Part shown: piece by piece, positions 42,971 through 53,191 of the stretch
Layout of the letters: each line of letters begins with the position of its first letter
Position numbering within the stretch: position 1 is the first letter of the stretch
Source: Marinilactibacillus psychrotolerans
GTDB lineage: Bacteria; Bacillota; Bacilli; Lactobacillales; Carnobacteriaceae_A
Direction: 5' to 3'
Assembly: GCF_900101525.1 (NCBI RefSeq)
Contig: NZ_FMZD01000002.1
Coordinates: 124,001-188,000 of the forward strand
Length of the DNA stretch: 64,000 nucleotides
The notes under the pieces: model-generated
The model's input: the letters and a program-made list of their open reading frames with translations, nothing else
What the model was told of the DNA's origin: nothing
The model's database searches: none
Translations under genes and position numbers: made by a program

Positions 42971-45061
42971 GTGAACGACCTGTACATCTCAAATAGAGAA
43001 AAAATAATATTAGAGCATTTATTGAATCAGAAGAATGGTGTAACAATCAAATATTTAGCTAATCGACTAAACGTAAGTACTAGAACGATCTATAGAGAAA
43101 TTTCTAGTTTAGAAAGTACCCTTGCTCAGTACCAATTAAGATTACAGAAAGAAGAAGATGGTTATTATATAAAAGGGAATTCTAAATTCATTGAAGAATT
43201 GCAGTCGGAAATTTATAATGCTTCAGATGAATTAACCACTAAAAAGAGACAAAGCTTATTAATGATTAACTTGTTAATGGAACCCCATGAAATAAAGATG
43301 GAATCTTTAGCTTATGATCTTAAGGTCAGTGTGGGAACGATTCAGCAGGATCTTCAGGCAATAGAAGAAATTTTTAAAGAGTATGATATTCAAATTAAAC
43401 GTAAAAAAGCTAGAGGAATTAAAGCAAAAGCTTCAGAATCTTCTCTAAGGTTAATTGTTAGCGGATTGATTGCTAGCGAATTAAATGAATATAATTTTTT
43501 TAAGTTATTTGATCAGAATAATTTGCTCCAGAAAAAGGTCATGAATAAAAATAAAAATCCTTTTTTGAAAGTTCTTGACCCAGCGGCTTTAGAAATTGTG
43601 TATAAGCTAGTCAAACAATATGAAGAATTTCAATTTGAAGAAGTAAATGATACTCAATTACAAAGCTTGATTCTATTTATCACTTTTTCAATTAAGAGAA
43701 TCAAAGAGAATCAGTTGGTTGCACTGAAAGAAATCAATAAGCACACAGAAGAATTGAAGGTTCGGGAACGCAGTGAATCTATTTCTAGAGCATTATTAAA
43801 GGAAATCAGTGCCCAATACGGCTTGAGTCATATTCCACTTGAAGAAGTTGTTTTTCTAGCTCTCCAGATTGATGGGCTTAATGTTCCGCTTAGGGATGAG
43901 TTTTCAGATGATTATGATCTTCAATTGAGTTTTCAAGTTAGAGAACTGATTCGATCTGTTTCTGAGGAGATGCAAGTCCAATTTTATCAAGATGAAACCT
44001 TGTTTAAAGACCTGTTTGCACATATATCTGCTGCTATACAGCGAAATAAAGCTCCGATGCCAGAAGTGAATAATCCTCTGCTTGAAAAAGTCCATAATGA
44101 ATATAAGGATTTAAGTTTGACAATAGAAGAGAAGCTTTCTAAAGAATTTCCGAATTTTGAGTTCCAGTTTAACGAATTATTATATGTGGTTATTCATTTT
44201 GCTTCAGCATATGAAAGAAATTCTAGTGCGCAGTTACTCAATGTATTAATAATTTGTTCAAGTGGAATGGGTACAGCGAAGATATTAGAGAGTAGACTCA
44301 GAAAAAATATACCTGAAGTGACAAATGTAGATGTATCTCGGATCTCACAGCTGCATCAACTGAATTACGAAAAGTATGATTTGATTCTTTCGACAATATT
44401 TCTTCAAGGTTTTGAAGAAGAATACAAAGTTGTCACTCCACTGCTAATGGACGATGAGCTTAAAAGTATAAGAACCTACGTCGGACAACTCCTACGTAAG
44501 AAGGTAAGAGAATTAAGAGATTCAGAAAAAGGCATGCCGAAAAAACAGGAGGACCATCAAAGTTTTCAAGATCTTTACGCAAAAATTGTTTCTGTTAAGC
44601 GTTTATTAGAGTTATTTGATTTAAAGGAGATAGCCTATTATAAAAACTTGCAAGAAACACTTTATCAAATCTGTCTAGGTCTGCCAGAAACAGTACTTGA
44701 AGATCCACGAGTAGTAGCACAAAAATTGGAGAAGCGTATGAATACAGCGCCGATTGGTATACCGAATACCGGAATAGGCTTGTTTCACTGTATTCACGAA
44801 ACAATAAAAGAACCATCCTTTAGTATAGTCGATTTGCCACAACCATTTGACATTATCAATATGGAGCAGAAAAAGATGAAATTAAACCGGATTTTGTTAC
44901 TTCTAGCTCCTGATCCTATGGATGCTTCAACACAGGATATGATGGGTACGATCAGTGCGTCTATAGTAGAAAGTGATGCCAACCTACATCTGTTTAATAA
45001 TGGATCGAAAGAACAAATAGAGCATCATCTGAATCAACTATTTTTAGAAAAAATGAATTAA
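42971..45061 (+). CDS. mtlR: PRD-containing transcriptional activator of mannitol genes
   Basis: 696 residues in the DeoR/BglG-type activator layout. An N-terminal HTH (NREKIILEHLLNQKNG, LNVSTRTIYREISSL) and second HTH are followed by two PRD domains (about 180-400), a GatB-like EIIB with IICSSGMGTAKILE near 425-440, and a C-terminal EIIA-like domain (GIPNTGIGLFHCI). PTS phosphorylation of the PRDs and EIIB-like domain would set its activity. The GTG at 42971 abuts the GAGG ribosome site; a CTG at 42980 would give the typical MYISNREK start with better spacing. Confidence 0.94.
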   Translation: MNDLYISNREKIILEHLLNQKNGVTIKYLANRLNVSTRTIYREISSLESTLAQYQLRLQKEEDGYYIKGNSKFIEELQSEIYNASDELTTKKRQSLLMINLLMEPHEIKMESLAYDLKVSVGTIQQDLQAIEEIFKEYDIQIKRKKARGIKAKASESSLRLIVSGLIASELNEYNFFKLFDQNNLLQKKVMNKNKNPFLKVLDPAALEIVYKLVKQYEEFQFEEVNDTQLQSLILFITFSIKRIKENQLVALKEINKHTEELKVRERSESISRALLKEISAQYGLSHIPLEEVVFLALQIDGLNVPLRDEFSDDYDLQLSFQVRELIRSVSEEMQVQFYQDETLFKDLFAHISAAIQRNKAPMPEVNNPLLEKVHNEYKDLSLTIEEKLSKEFPNFEFQFNELLYVVIHFASAYERNSSAQLLNVLIICSSGMGTAKILESRLRKNIPEVTNVDVSRISQLHQLNYEKYDLILSTIFLQGFEEEYKVVTPLLMDDELKSIRTYVGQLLRKKVRELRDSEKGMPKKQEDHQSFQDLYAKIVSVKRLLELFDLKEIAYYKNLQETLYQICLGLPETVLEDPRVVAQKLEKRMNTAPIGIPNTGIGLFHCIHETIKEPSFSIVDLPQPFDIINMEQKKMKLNRILLLLAPDPMDASTQDMMGTISASIVESDANLHLFNNGSKEQIEHHLNQLFLEKMN

Positions 45062-45078
45062 AAGAGGAGTAAAATAGC

Positions 45079-45522
45079 ATGACAATTTTAAAAGAAGAGA
45101 ATGTAGTATTAAATAAATCATTTTCAAATAAAGAAGAGGCAATTAGAGAAGCTGGGCGTTTATTAGTAGATGGTGGGTACGTTAAACCGAAATATATTGA
45201 ATCCATGATCGAAAGAGAAGAAACAGTTTCAACTTATATGGGCAATTTCATAGCTATTCCACATGGGAGAGAAGATGCTAAGGAATTGATCAACTACACT
45301 GGAATATCAGTTGTTCAAGTACCAGAGGGTGTTAATTTCGGAAAAATTGGTGAGGATAAACTAGCAACCATCATTATTGGAATTGCAGGGGCTGGAGACG
45401 ATCACTTAGAAGTTTTGTCTCAAATTGCTGTGTACTGTTCTGAAATTGAAAATGTCACGAAACTGGCAGATGCGAAGTCAGAAAAAGAAATTGTTCAATT
45501 ATTAGGAGGTATTGAAGCCTAA
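45079..45522 (+). CDS. mtlF: PTS mannitol EIIA
   Basis: A 147-residue EIIA of the mannitol/fructose type, with phosphohistidine H62 in GNFIAIPHGRED. It passes phosphate from HPr to C401 of MtlA. It starts 17 bases after mtlR with GAGGAG upstream, and its stop overlaps the mtlD start by one base. Confidence 0.96.
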   Translation: MTILKEENVVLNKSFSNKEEAIREAGRLLVDGGYVKPKYIESMIEREETVSTYMGNFIAIPHGREDAKELINYTGISVVQVPEGVNFGKIGEDKLATIIIGIAGAGDDHLEVLSQIAVYCSEIENVTKLADAKSEKEIVQLLGGIEA

Positions 45523-46673
45523 TGTTAACTGTACATTTTGGAGCCGGCAATATCGGTCGAGGATTCATTGGAGAAGTTTTAAATCAGAATCATTCAAAAA
45601 TTGCATTTGTAGATGTAAATGAACAGGTTATTAACGCATTAAACAAAGAAAATAAATATACAATCGAGGAAGCCTCCGATGAGGGAACGCTTATTGAAGT
45701 AGACACTGTCTATGGAATTAATAATGCAAAAAATCCAACTGAAGTAATCGAAGCTATAGCAGAAGCGAAATTGATTACTACAGCTATTGGACCCAATATT
45801 TTACCATTAATCGCACCGTTAATTGCTCAAGGAATTCAAAAAAGAAAAGAGCTTCAAAACGAAACACCTATTGACATAATTGCTTGTGAGAATATGATTG
45901 GTGGTAGCTCTTTCTTGAAACAAGAAGTAATGAGTCACATTAAAGATGAAACGGTAGCCGAATACTTAGAGCAGTATGTAGGCTTTCCCGATGCAGCTGT
46001 AGACCGTATCGTTCCCCAGCAAACACATGAAGACCCACTGAAAGTTACTGTAGAACCTTACAAAGAATGGGTAGTAAGTTTGCAGGGAATGAAAAACACA
46101 GAATTGAAACTGAAACAAGTTCATTACGTAGAAGACCTGGCACCATTTATAGAAAGAAAATTATTTACAGTAAATACAGGACATGCAACAGTTGCCTATA
46201 ACGGAGCTTTTGCTGGATATCAAACAATTGACGAATCATTAAAAGATGATAAAGTCCTTAAAGAGGTCAAGAATGTACTGCAAGAAACAGGCGCTTTATT
46301 AATTGATAAATGGGGATTTGATGAAAAAACACATACAGCTTATATTGAAAAAATACTATCCAGATTTCAAAATCCTAAATTATCTGACGATGTAACCAGA
46401 GTAGGTCGAACACCTATCCGGAAACTTGGGTATGATGAACGTTTTATTAGACCAATTAGAGAAGCTTATGAAAGAGGATTATCAGTTAATGCATTGGTTG
46501 CTACAGTGGCAAAAGCATTACGATATAATGATCTAAATGATTCTGAGAGTGTAGAATTACAAAATATGCTAAATGAAAAATCAGTTTCTTATGTTGTACA
46601 AGAGGTTACTCAATTAAACAACAAGGATATTCAAAAAAGAATTGTAGACAAATACGAAGAGATTTCTAAATAA
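45522..46673 (+). CDS. mtlD: Mannitol-1-phosphate 5-dehydrogenase
   Basis: A 383-residue polyol dehydrogenase with the NAD site VHFGAGNIGRGFIG at residues 4-17 and the catalytic lysine region KLFTVNTGHATVAY near 215. It oxidises imported mannitol-1-phosphate to fructose-6-phosphate, the substrate of GlmS and glycolysis. It starts in a TAATG overlap with mtlF and ends the operon before a strong terminator. Confidence 0.97.
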   Translation: MLTVHFGAGNIGRGFIGEVLNQNHSKIAFVDVNEQVINALNKENKYTIEEASDEGTLIEVDTVYGINNAKNPTEVIEAIAEAKLITTAIGPNILPLIAPLIAQGIQKRKELQNETPIDIIACENMIGGSSFLKQEVMSHIKDETVAEYLEQYVGFPDAAVDRIVPQQTHEDPLKVTVEPYKEWVVSLQGMKNTELKLKQVHYVEDLAPFIERKLFTVNTGHATVAYNGAFAGYQTIDESLKDDKVLKEVKNVLQETGALLIDKWGFDEKTHTAYIEKILSRFQNPKLSDDVTRVGRTPIRKLGYDERFIRPIREAYERGLSVNALVATVAKALRYNDLNDSESVELQNMLNEKSVSYVVQEVTQLNNKDIQKRIVDKYEEISK

Positions 46674-46730
46674 GAACAACGAAATTGATACTAGGCTATC
46701 AAATAGTGCAATAGAATAAAAAATTTGCTT

Positions 46731-46767
46731 AAACCGGAGGTTCCTTTTAGGAGGCTCCGGTTTTTAT
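46731..46767 (+). terminator. Terminator of the mannitol operon
   Basis: AAACCGGAG and CTCCGGTTT enclose a further CCT/AGG pairing, followed by TTA. GC-rich stem with T-run. Confidence 0.9.
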
Positions 46768-46867
46768 GTCTATATATAAGACAAAGAATATTCAAAAGAA
46801 TAAATTTTCATAAATTCTTAACACTTTACTGGTATAATATTTAAACAAGACAAAAGGGTGGGTTCTA

Positions 46868-47269
46868 ATGCAATTTATTCAAAAATTAATGTTTTATATG
46901 AATGGTCGCTATGGAATGGATGAGCTTTCTAAGGTATTGATGGTAGTAGGGCTTATAGCAAACATATTATCTGGATTTTTTGGAGGGTGGCTCTTACAAG
47001 GCATAGGAATTGCTCTTATAGCTTACGCAATCTTGCGTGTTCTATCTAAAGAAAAAACAAATCGGTACAGAGAGTTTACTCGATACATTAAAGTGAAACA
47101 AAAGGTAATGACAAAAATACAGCGTTTGAAAAACAAGCAAGTACAACGAAAAGTCTATAAATACTATAAATGCAATAACTGTAAACAGAAAGTGCGTGTT
47201 CCTAGAGGGAAAGGGAAAGTTAAGATTACTTGTCCCTCTTGTCATAATCAATTTGTTAAAAAGACGTAG
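46868..47269 (+). CDS. Membrane protein with C-terminal zinc ribbon, unknown function
   Basis: 133 residues: a helical hairpin membrane region (about 22-62, VLMVVGLIANILSGFFGG), a basic linker, then a four-cysteine ribbon YKCNNCKQKVRVPRGKGK...ITCPSCHNQF. Similar short proteins are widespread in Firmicutes without an assigned function. ATG 46868 follows AAAGGGTGGG. It stands alone between terminators. Confidence 0.85.
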   Translation: MQFIQKLMFYMNGRYGMDELSKVLMVVGLIANILSGFFGGWLLQGIGIALIAYAILRVLSKEKTNRYREFTRYIKVKQKVMTKIQRLKNKQVQRKVYKYYKCNNCKQKVRVPRGKGKVKITCPSCHNQFVKKT

Positions 47270-47353
47270 TAGTATCCTCAACTAGTAAAGCAAGAAAGAT
47301 TTAATTCAGTTAGTTACTATGATATACTCAATTTAAAGAGTTCAAGAAAAAGT

Positions 47354-47382
47354 CTGAACGGATAAATCGTTCAGCTTTTTTG
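47354..47382 (+). terminator. Terminator before pth
   Basis: CTGAACG, loop GATAAAT, CGTTCAG, then CTTTTTT. Confidence 0.85.
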
Positions 47383-47418
47383 CATGTATAAGAAAATGCG
47401 AAGCAAGGGAGTTTGACG

Positions 47419-47979
47419 ATGAAATTAGTCATAGGATTAGGGAACCCAGGAGCTAAATATAAGGAAACGAAACATAATATTGGTTTTATTGCATTAGATG
47501 AAGTTGCTTATCAACTAGGATTAGCGTTTAATAAAAGTAAATTTGATTCTGTTTATGCAGAAGGAAGAATTGGATCAGAAAAAGTTGTATTGATTAAGCC
47601 TCAGACTTATATGAATGATTCTGGAAGATCTGTTCGTCCGTGGATGGATTTTTATAATTTATCGGAAGAAGATATTGTAGTAATATATGACGATATGGAT
47701 TTGCCAACTGGAAAAATTCGTTTGCGAATGAAAGGTAGCGCTGGAGGCCACAATGGAATTAAAAGTCTTATTCAGCATATTGGAACGCAGAATTTTAACA
47801 GAATCCGTATAGGTGTGGGAAGACCTTATCCAAATCAGTCTGTAATTTCTCATGTATTAAGCGGATTTGAAAAAGATGTTCATGAAAATATGCTGTCAGC
47901 GGTCAAAGTAACAGCTGATGCTGTTAAATACTGGTCAGAAGGAAAAACGTTCCAGGATACAATGACTAAATTTAATTAA
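47419..47979 (+). CDS. pth: Peptidyl-tRNA hydrolase
   Basis: 186 residues from ATG 47419 (AAGGGAG upstream; TTG 47413 is too close to it). It has MKLVIGLGNPGAKY with N and H catalytic residues (ETKHNIGF), DDMDLPTGKIRLR and GSAGGHNGIKS. It recycles peptidyl-tRNA dropped from ribosomes. It begins the pth-mfd housekeeping run and would normally lie near prs. Confidence 0.97.
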   Translation: MKLVIGLGNPGAKYKETKHNIGFIALDEVAYQLGLAFNKSKFDSVYAEGRIGSEKVVLIKPQTYMNDSGRSVRPWMDFYNLSEEDIVVIYDDMDLPTGKIRLRMKGSAGGHNGIKSLIQHIGTQNFNRIRIGVGRPYPNQSVISHVLSGFEKDVHENMLSAVKVTADAVKYWSEGKTFQDTMTKFN

Positions 47980-48044
47980 ATTAAAAATAAACTAAAAAAG
48001 ATAGTATGAATTATTGTACGAATTTGAAAAGGAGAAGGAAACTA

Positions 48045-51000
48045 TTGTCAACGATTACAAGTTTTTTATCAGAGAAATCCTCTGTACAAGAGATTTTATC
48101 AACTATTGGACAGCAAAAAACACAATTGATTACTGGAATCGCTGGATCTGCTAGAGCCTTGTTTCTTTCTTCTTTATTGAAAGAGAAACAAAAACAGATT
48201 GTGGTTATAACGCAAAACTTATATCATGCCAATCAATTGATGGCAGACTTCACTGGTCTAATTCCTGATGACCAGTTATTTGTGTTTTCAGTCGATGATA
48301 TGATTCATGCTGAAATGGCGATTGCGTCGCCTGAAGCTCGGGCAGAAAGAGTACAAGCGTTAGATTATCTATTGTCGGGTAACCCAGGAATAATTATTGT
48401 TCCGCTTTCGGGAGTGAGAAAGTTATTACCACCGAAAGAAGTATTTCAAGCGTCTCATATCAATATTGAATTAGGTGCTGAAATCGAGTTTGATCACTTT
48501 GCTGAATCGCTTATAGGAATGGGATATAGAAGAGAACAAAAAGTTGCTGCGCCAGGAGAGTTTAGTATCAGAGGGGGGATTATTGATGTTTATCCACTAA
48601 CAGAAGAAAATCCGGTTAGAATCGAATTATTTGATGTTGAGGTCGACTCCTTAAGGTTTTTTAATGCAGATACTCAACGCTCTATAAAAAATTTAAACAA
48701 AATTTCCTTAATACCCGCCACAGATTTTTTAGTTACAAAAGAACAAATGGGATTAGCAGCTGAAAAACTAAAAAAAGCATTATCAAAAAATCTAACAGCT
48801 CTAACAGATAATGAAGCCAAACAAAAATTAAGTAAACAATTGAATTCTATAATCAAAGGTTTAGAAACCGGAGAACTGACAGATGACTTAGTTAAGTTCA
48901 GAGATTATTTATATGAAAAGCAATCTTCTGTAATAGATTATATGAAAAATGATGCTATTTTAGTGATGGATGAATACCCTAGGATTTTAGAAAAAGATGC
49001 TCTTTTGAACGAAGAAGAAGCGGAGTGGATTACTTCTCAGTTGAGTCAAAGACAGATTTTGCAGAAACAGACTTTCTCAAATGATTTTAGACATGAGATC
49101 AAAAAGAAACAGCTGGATATTCTGCATTTTGCTTTATTTCAGAAAGGTATGGGAGGGCTGCGATTTGATGCAATCCATCCCTTTCAGTATCGTAGCATGC
49201 AGCAATTCTTTGGGCAAATGCACTTGCTGAAAACAGAAATGGATCGCTGGGAAAAATTAGGATACACTGTAATCGTAATGACTGTAGATGAAGAACGGGC
49301 TGACAAAGTTAACCGTACACTATTGGATTTTGAAATCCCTAGTATTCTTGTGGGAAATGATGAAATACAAGAGCAAAAAATACAAGTTATTTCATCAACT
49401 GTTCAGAATGGATTTGAATTACCTAGCGAAAAATTAGCTGTCTTGACCGAAAAAGAATTATTTAATCGGGTTAATCGTAAAAAAGCCCGTCGTCAGAATA
49501 TAACAAATGCTGAAAGGCTGAAAAGTTATACAGAGCTGAATCCAGGAGACTTTGTTGTTCATGTAAATCACGGTATTGGCAGATATACAGGGATGGAAAC
49601 AATGGAAATTGGTGGAGTACATCAAGACTATATGTCGATCGTTTATGACAATGAATCTAAATTGTTTATCCCGGTCACACAAGTAAACTTGCTACAAAAA
49701 TATGTATCTTCAGAAGGAAAAACACCTAAGATAAATAAACTTGGTGGCACTGCTTGGGCAAAAACGAAGAGAAAAGTTGCAAGCCAAGTAGAGGATATCG
49801 CTGATGATCTTATTGAGTTATACGCTGAAAGAGAAAGAAAAACTGGATTTCCTTTTTCTGAAGATAATGAATACCAGCATGAATTTGATGCCGCATTTCC
49901 TTACTCTGAAACAGATGACCAGCTGCGGTCGATCAAAGAAGTTAAAAGAGATATGGAAAAAGATAAACCGATGGACCGTTTGCTGGTTGGGGATGTTGGA
50001 TATGGAAAAACTGAGGTCGCAATGCGTGCGGTTTTCAAAGCTGTACAAGATGGAAAACAAGTGGCTATATTAGTGCCGACCACTGTTTTAGCACAGCAAC
50101 ATTATGAGACGATGTTAGAACGTTTTAGTGATTTTCCTGTGGAAATAGGGTTGATGAGCCGCTTCAGGACTGGACAACAAATGAAGAAGTTAACAGAAGA
50201 ATTGCGTAAAGGACAAGTGGATGTGGTAGTAGGGACGCACAGAATCTTGTCTAAAGATGTTGTATTTCAAGATTTAGGGTTACTTGTGGTTGATGAAGAA
50301 CAGCGTTTTGGGGTTAAACATAAAGAACGACTTAAACAATTGAAAAATGAAGTAGATGTACTAACCCTAACGGCTACTCCAATACCTAGAACCTTACACA
50401 TGTCCATGCTTGGTGTAAGAGATTTGTCTGTTATTGAGACTCCGCCTGCAAATCGTTACCCGGTGCAAACTTACGTGATGGAAATGAATGGTGCTGTAGT
50501 GGGAGAAGCTATGAAGAGAGAGTTGGCTCGTGGCGGACAAGTCTTTTATCTTCATAATCGTGTAAGCACAATTGATCAGAGAGCTGAAGAACTTCAACAG
50601 CTTGTTCCAGATGCCCGCATAGGGGTAGCACATGGACAAATGTCTGAAGGCCAGCTGGAAAATGTCCTATTCGAATTTATTCAAGGAGATTATGATGTAC
50701 TGGTTACAACGACGATTATTGAGACGGGAATTGATATGCCCAATGTAAATACGCTTCTAGTTGAAGATGCGGATCGTATGGGGCTTTCACAATTGTACCA
50801 ATTAAGAGGGCGTGTTGGCCGAAGTAGTCGCGTTGCATATGCTTATTTCATGCATCAACCAAATAAAATTTTAACAGAAGTCAGTGAAAAAAGATTGCAG
50901 GCAATCAAAGATTTTACTGAGCTGGGTTCTGGATTTAAGATTGCGATGAGAGATCTATCTATCCGAGGAGCTGGGAATCTATTGGGTCAGCAACAACATG

Positions 51001-51587
51001 GATTTATTGACTCAGTTGGATTCGATCTATATTCTCAAATGCTATCAGAAGCAGTAGCGAGAAAACGAGGAGATACGACGCAGCAGCATACTAATGTTGA
51101 ACTAGATCTTTCAGTGGATGCTTATCTTCCGAGCACATTCATTGAAGATGAAAGACAGAAAATCGAGTTGTATAAACGTATCCGTGAGTTTGCTAGTGAT
51201 CAGGATTATGTAGAACTTCAAGATGAATTGATTGATCGTTTTGGAGATTATCCTCAAGAAGTTTCTGATCTGTTAACAGTTGGATTGCTTAAAATGTATA
51301 GCGATAGAGCATTGATTGAAACGATTAAACGAGATAAACAACAAGTTACTGTTACCTTCTCTAAAGAAGGCACGCAAAGTTTGCCATTACCAGAAGTTTT
51401 CAAAGCTTTGAAAAAGATCAGTTTGAAAACAAATATGAACACAAATGAACGCTTGAGTATTGATTTCAAGTTACCTGTTAGATTAATGGATAATGAGTGG
51501 TTAGACACATTAGTTTTATTCTCTAAAAATATTTCAGAATTTCAAATGAATAAAAAAGAGGTAGCAGCAGGGAAAGAAAATGAATAA
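48045..51587 (+). CDS. mfd: Transcription-repair coupling factor
   Basis: A 1180-residue translocase. TTG 48045 is preferred, with AAGGAG upstream; the ATG at 48006 lies before that site. Domains in order: UvrB-like damage-recognition region (FSIRGGIIDVYP near 175), RNA polymerase-interacting domain (PGDFVVHVNHGIGRY near 500), SF2 translocase with GDVGYGKTEVAMRA and DEEQRFG, RGRVGRS, and a C-terminal TRCF domain (FIEDERQKIELYKRI). It frees stalled RNA polymerase and recruits UvrA. It overlaps the next gene by 8 bases. Confidence 0.97.
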   Translation: MSTITSFLSEKSSVQEILSTIGQQKTQLITGIAGSARALFLSSLLKEKQKQIVVITQNLYHANQLMADFTGLIPDDQLFVFSVDDMIHAEMAIASPEARAERVQALDYLLSGNPGIIIVPLSGVRKLLPPKEVFQASHINIELGAEIEFDHFAESLIGMGYRREQKVAAPGEFSIRGGIIDVYPLTEENPVRIELFDVEVDSLRFFNADTQRSIKNLNKISLIPATDFLVTKEQMGLAAEKLKKALSKNLTALTDNEAKQKLSKQLNSIIKGLETGELTDDLVKFRDYLYEKQSSVIDYMKNDAILVMDEYPRILEKDALLNEEEAEWITSQLSQRQILQKQTFSNDFRHEIKKKQLDILHFALFQKGMGGLRFDAIHPFQYRSMQQFFGQMHLLKTEMDRWEKLGYTVIVMTVDEERADKVNRTLLDFEIPSILVGNDEIQEQKIQVISSTVQNGFELPSEKLAVLTEKELFNRVNRKKARRQNITNAERLKSYTELNPGDFVVHVNHGIGRYTGMETMEIGGVHQDYMSIVYDNESKLFIPVTQVNLLQKYVSSEGKTPKINKLGGTAWAKTKRKVASQVEDIADDLIELYAERERKTGFPFSEDNEYQHEFDAAFPYSETDDQLRSIKEVKRDMEKDKPMDRLLVGDVGYGKTEVAMRAVFKAVQDGKQVAILVPTTVLAQQHYETMLERFSDFPVEIGLMSRFRTGQQMKKLTEELRKGQVDVVVGTHRILSKDVVFQDLGLLVVDEEQRFGVKHKERLKQLKNEVDVLTLTATPIPRTLHMSMLGVRDLSVIETPPANRYPVQTYVMEMNGAVVGEAMKRELARGGQVFYLHNRVSTIDQRAEELQQLVPDARIGVAHGQMSEGQLENVLFEFIQGDYDVLVTTTIIETGIDMPNVNTLLVEDADRMGLSQLYQLRGRVGRSSRVAYAYFMHQPNKILTEVSEKRLQAIKDFTELGSGFKIAMRDLSIRGAGNLLGQQQHGFIDSVGFDLYSQMLSEAVARKRGDTTQQHTNVELDLSVDAYLPSTFIEDERQKIELYKRIREFASDQDYVELQDELIDRFGDYPQEVSDLLTVGLLKMYSDRALIETIKRDKQQVTVTFSKEGTQSLPLPEVFKALKKISLKTNMNTNERLSIDFKLPVRLMDNEWLDTLVLFSKNISEFQMNKKEVAAGKENE

Positions 51588-53166
51588 AGTAAATAATAAC
51601 CATCAAAATCATATGATGAAAGGCGCGTTGGTTCTATCAGTAGCTGCATTTATAACGAAAGTGCTGAGTGCTTTATATAAAGTTCCGTTTCAGAATTTAA
51701 CAGGAGATGAAGGGTTCTATGTTTATCAGCAGATCTATCCACTTTATGGCATTGCAGTGGCACTCTCTTTAAACGGTCTGCCATTATTTATCTCGAAATT
51801 GGTTGCAGAAGAAACCGAAACTTCTAAGCAACAATTGATTATAAAACAGATTGGGTTATGGCTGATGATCATATCATTTACCTTGTTTGTTTTTTTCTGG
51901 CTTGGAGCGAGTTGGATTGCTGAAAAAATGGGAGATGAAGAGCTTTTACCAGTGATTCGTTCAGTTTCATACATTTATTTGTTTATACCTTTTCTATCTA
52001 GTATACGTGGTTTTTTTCAGGGGAATCTAGATATGATCCCCACTGGTATTTCACAGGTGGGAGAGCAGATTGCAAGGATTTTGGTCTTGTTAGGAGCAGC
52101 ATACACTTATACAATTACTGATTGGACTGTTTACCAAATGGGAAGTATAGCCCTATCATCTTCCTGGATTGCGGGTATAGTTGGTTCGGTTATATTATTT
52201 TGGTACGTATTCCATAGAGCAGAAAAAAAAGACACTAGTAAAGTGTTTGATAAACAGAATTTTTTTGAAATTGGTCGAAGGTTAATGGCTGAAGGGTTAC
52301 CATTAACCGCAATGAGCAGTATGATGGTACTTTTTCAATTGTTAGATTCCTTTACGATCTATAACGGGCTAATAGAGTCAGGTATATCTGAACAAATGGC
52401 AATGAGCTTAAAAGGAATTTATGATAGAGGACAACCATTTGTTCAGCTTGGGCTAGTTGTTGGCCTAGGAATCTCAACGAGTGCATTACCATTGCTTAGA
52501 AAATACAGTCGAGAAAATAAAAAAGAAGAATGGGAAAAAATCAGTTTCACAGTTTTGAATCTAACTTTTTTATTTTCAGGAGCTGCTTCTGTGGGATTAA
52601 TTGCCATTATGCCTTGGCTTAATCATGCGCTGTTTTCTGATGAAGCTGGGACAGGCGTATTGCGGATTTATGTCATTAGTATTTTGCTAGCTTCCATGAT
52701 TAGTAGCACATTATCTATCCTGCAGAGTAAAACGAACCGAATGTTACCACTGATTGCCTTACTGATTGGGCTCATGGTTAAAGCTTCAATAAATCAATTT
52801 GCAGTAAAACATTTAGGGATTATGGGTTCGAGTTATTTGACTATTTTCTCGCTGTTGATTGTTCTATTATTAATGAACAGTCAAATGCCGAAAAAAATCT
52901 GGATTAAATTTCTTGAAGATAGAAAGATTTTTAAAATCCTAATTACGCTTATTATTATGGGAGGAATAACCTATTTGACTCTTAAAGGACTGGAACTGAT
53001 ATTTCCTCTTATGGGAAGAGCGGTGTCTCTTGTTTTGACATTTATTGGAACTTTCTTTGGAGGTATTATATTTATTAAAGGGTTAATGCTTTTTGATCTT
53101 TTAAGTGAACAAGAATGGCAATATATCCCTTTTAAAGAGAAATTTAGTCGTTTTAGAAATGAATAA
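51580..53166 (+). CDS. MurJ/SpoVB-type lipid flippase (polysaccharide biosynthesis protein)
   Basis: A 528-residue membrane protein of the MOP exporter superfamily with about fourteen helices (GALVLSVAAFITKVLSALYKVPF start; FFQGNLDMIPTGISQVGEQIARI in the first half). It is in the position of B. subtilis yabM/spoVB-like genes, which flip lipid-linked cell wall precursors. Lipid II is the likely cargo, but teichoic acid or capsule precursors remain possible. It overlaps mfd by 8 bases. Confidence 0.92.
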   Translation: MNKVNNNHQNHMMKGALVLSVAAFITKVLSALYKVPFQNLTGDEGFYVYQQIYPLYGIAVALSLNGLPLFISKLVAEETETSKQQLIIKQIGLWLMIISFTLFVFFWLGASWIAEKMGDEELLPVIRSVSYIYLFIPFLSSIRGFFQGNLDMIPTGISQVGEQIARILVLLGAAYTYTITDWTVYQMGSIALSSSWIAGIVGSVILFWYVFHRAEKKDTSKVFDKQNFFEIGRRLMAEGLPLTAMSSMMVLFQLLDSFTIYNGLIESGISEQMAMSLKGIYDRGQPFVQLGLVVGLGISTSALPLLRKYSRENKKEEWEKISFTVLNLTFLFSGAASVGLIAIMPWLNHALFSDEAGTGVLRIYVISILLASMISSTLSILQSKTNRMLPLIALLIGLMVKASINQFAVKHLGIMGSSYLTIFSLLIVLLLMNSQMPKKIWIKFLEDRKIFKILITLIIMGGITYLTLKGLELIFPLMGRAVSLVLTFIGTFFGGIIFIKGLMLFDLLSEQEWQYIPFKEKFSRFRNE

Positions 53167-53191
53167 TCTAATCCTAGGAAGGAAGGTTTCG

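Noticed and set aside
49804-50073. Frames of about 80-90 codons inside mfd on both strands
   Set aside because: They are shadows of the mfd frame, without ribosome sites or recognisable protein features.
53105-53191. Upstream start for the mazG gene overlapping the flippase gene
   Set aside because: The ATG at 53192 has a strong ribosome site and begins the conserved methylase motif; the extra 29 residues are flippase sequence in another frame.
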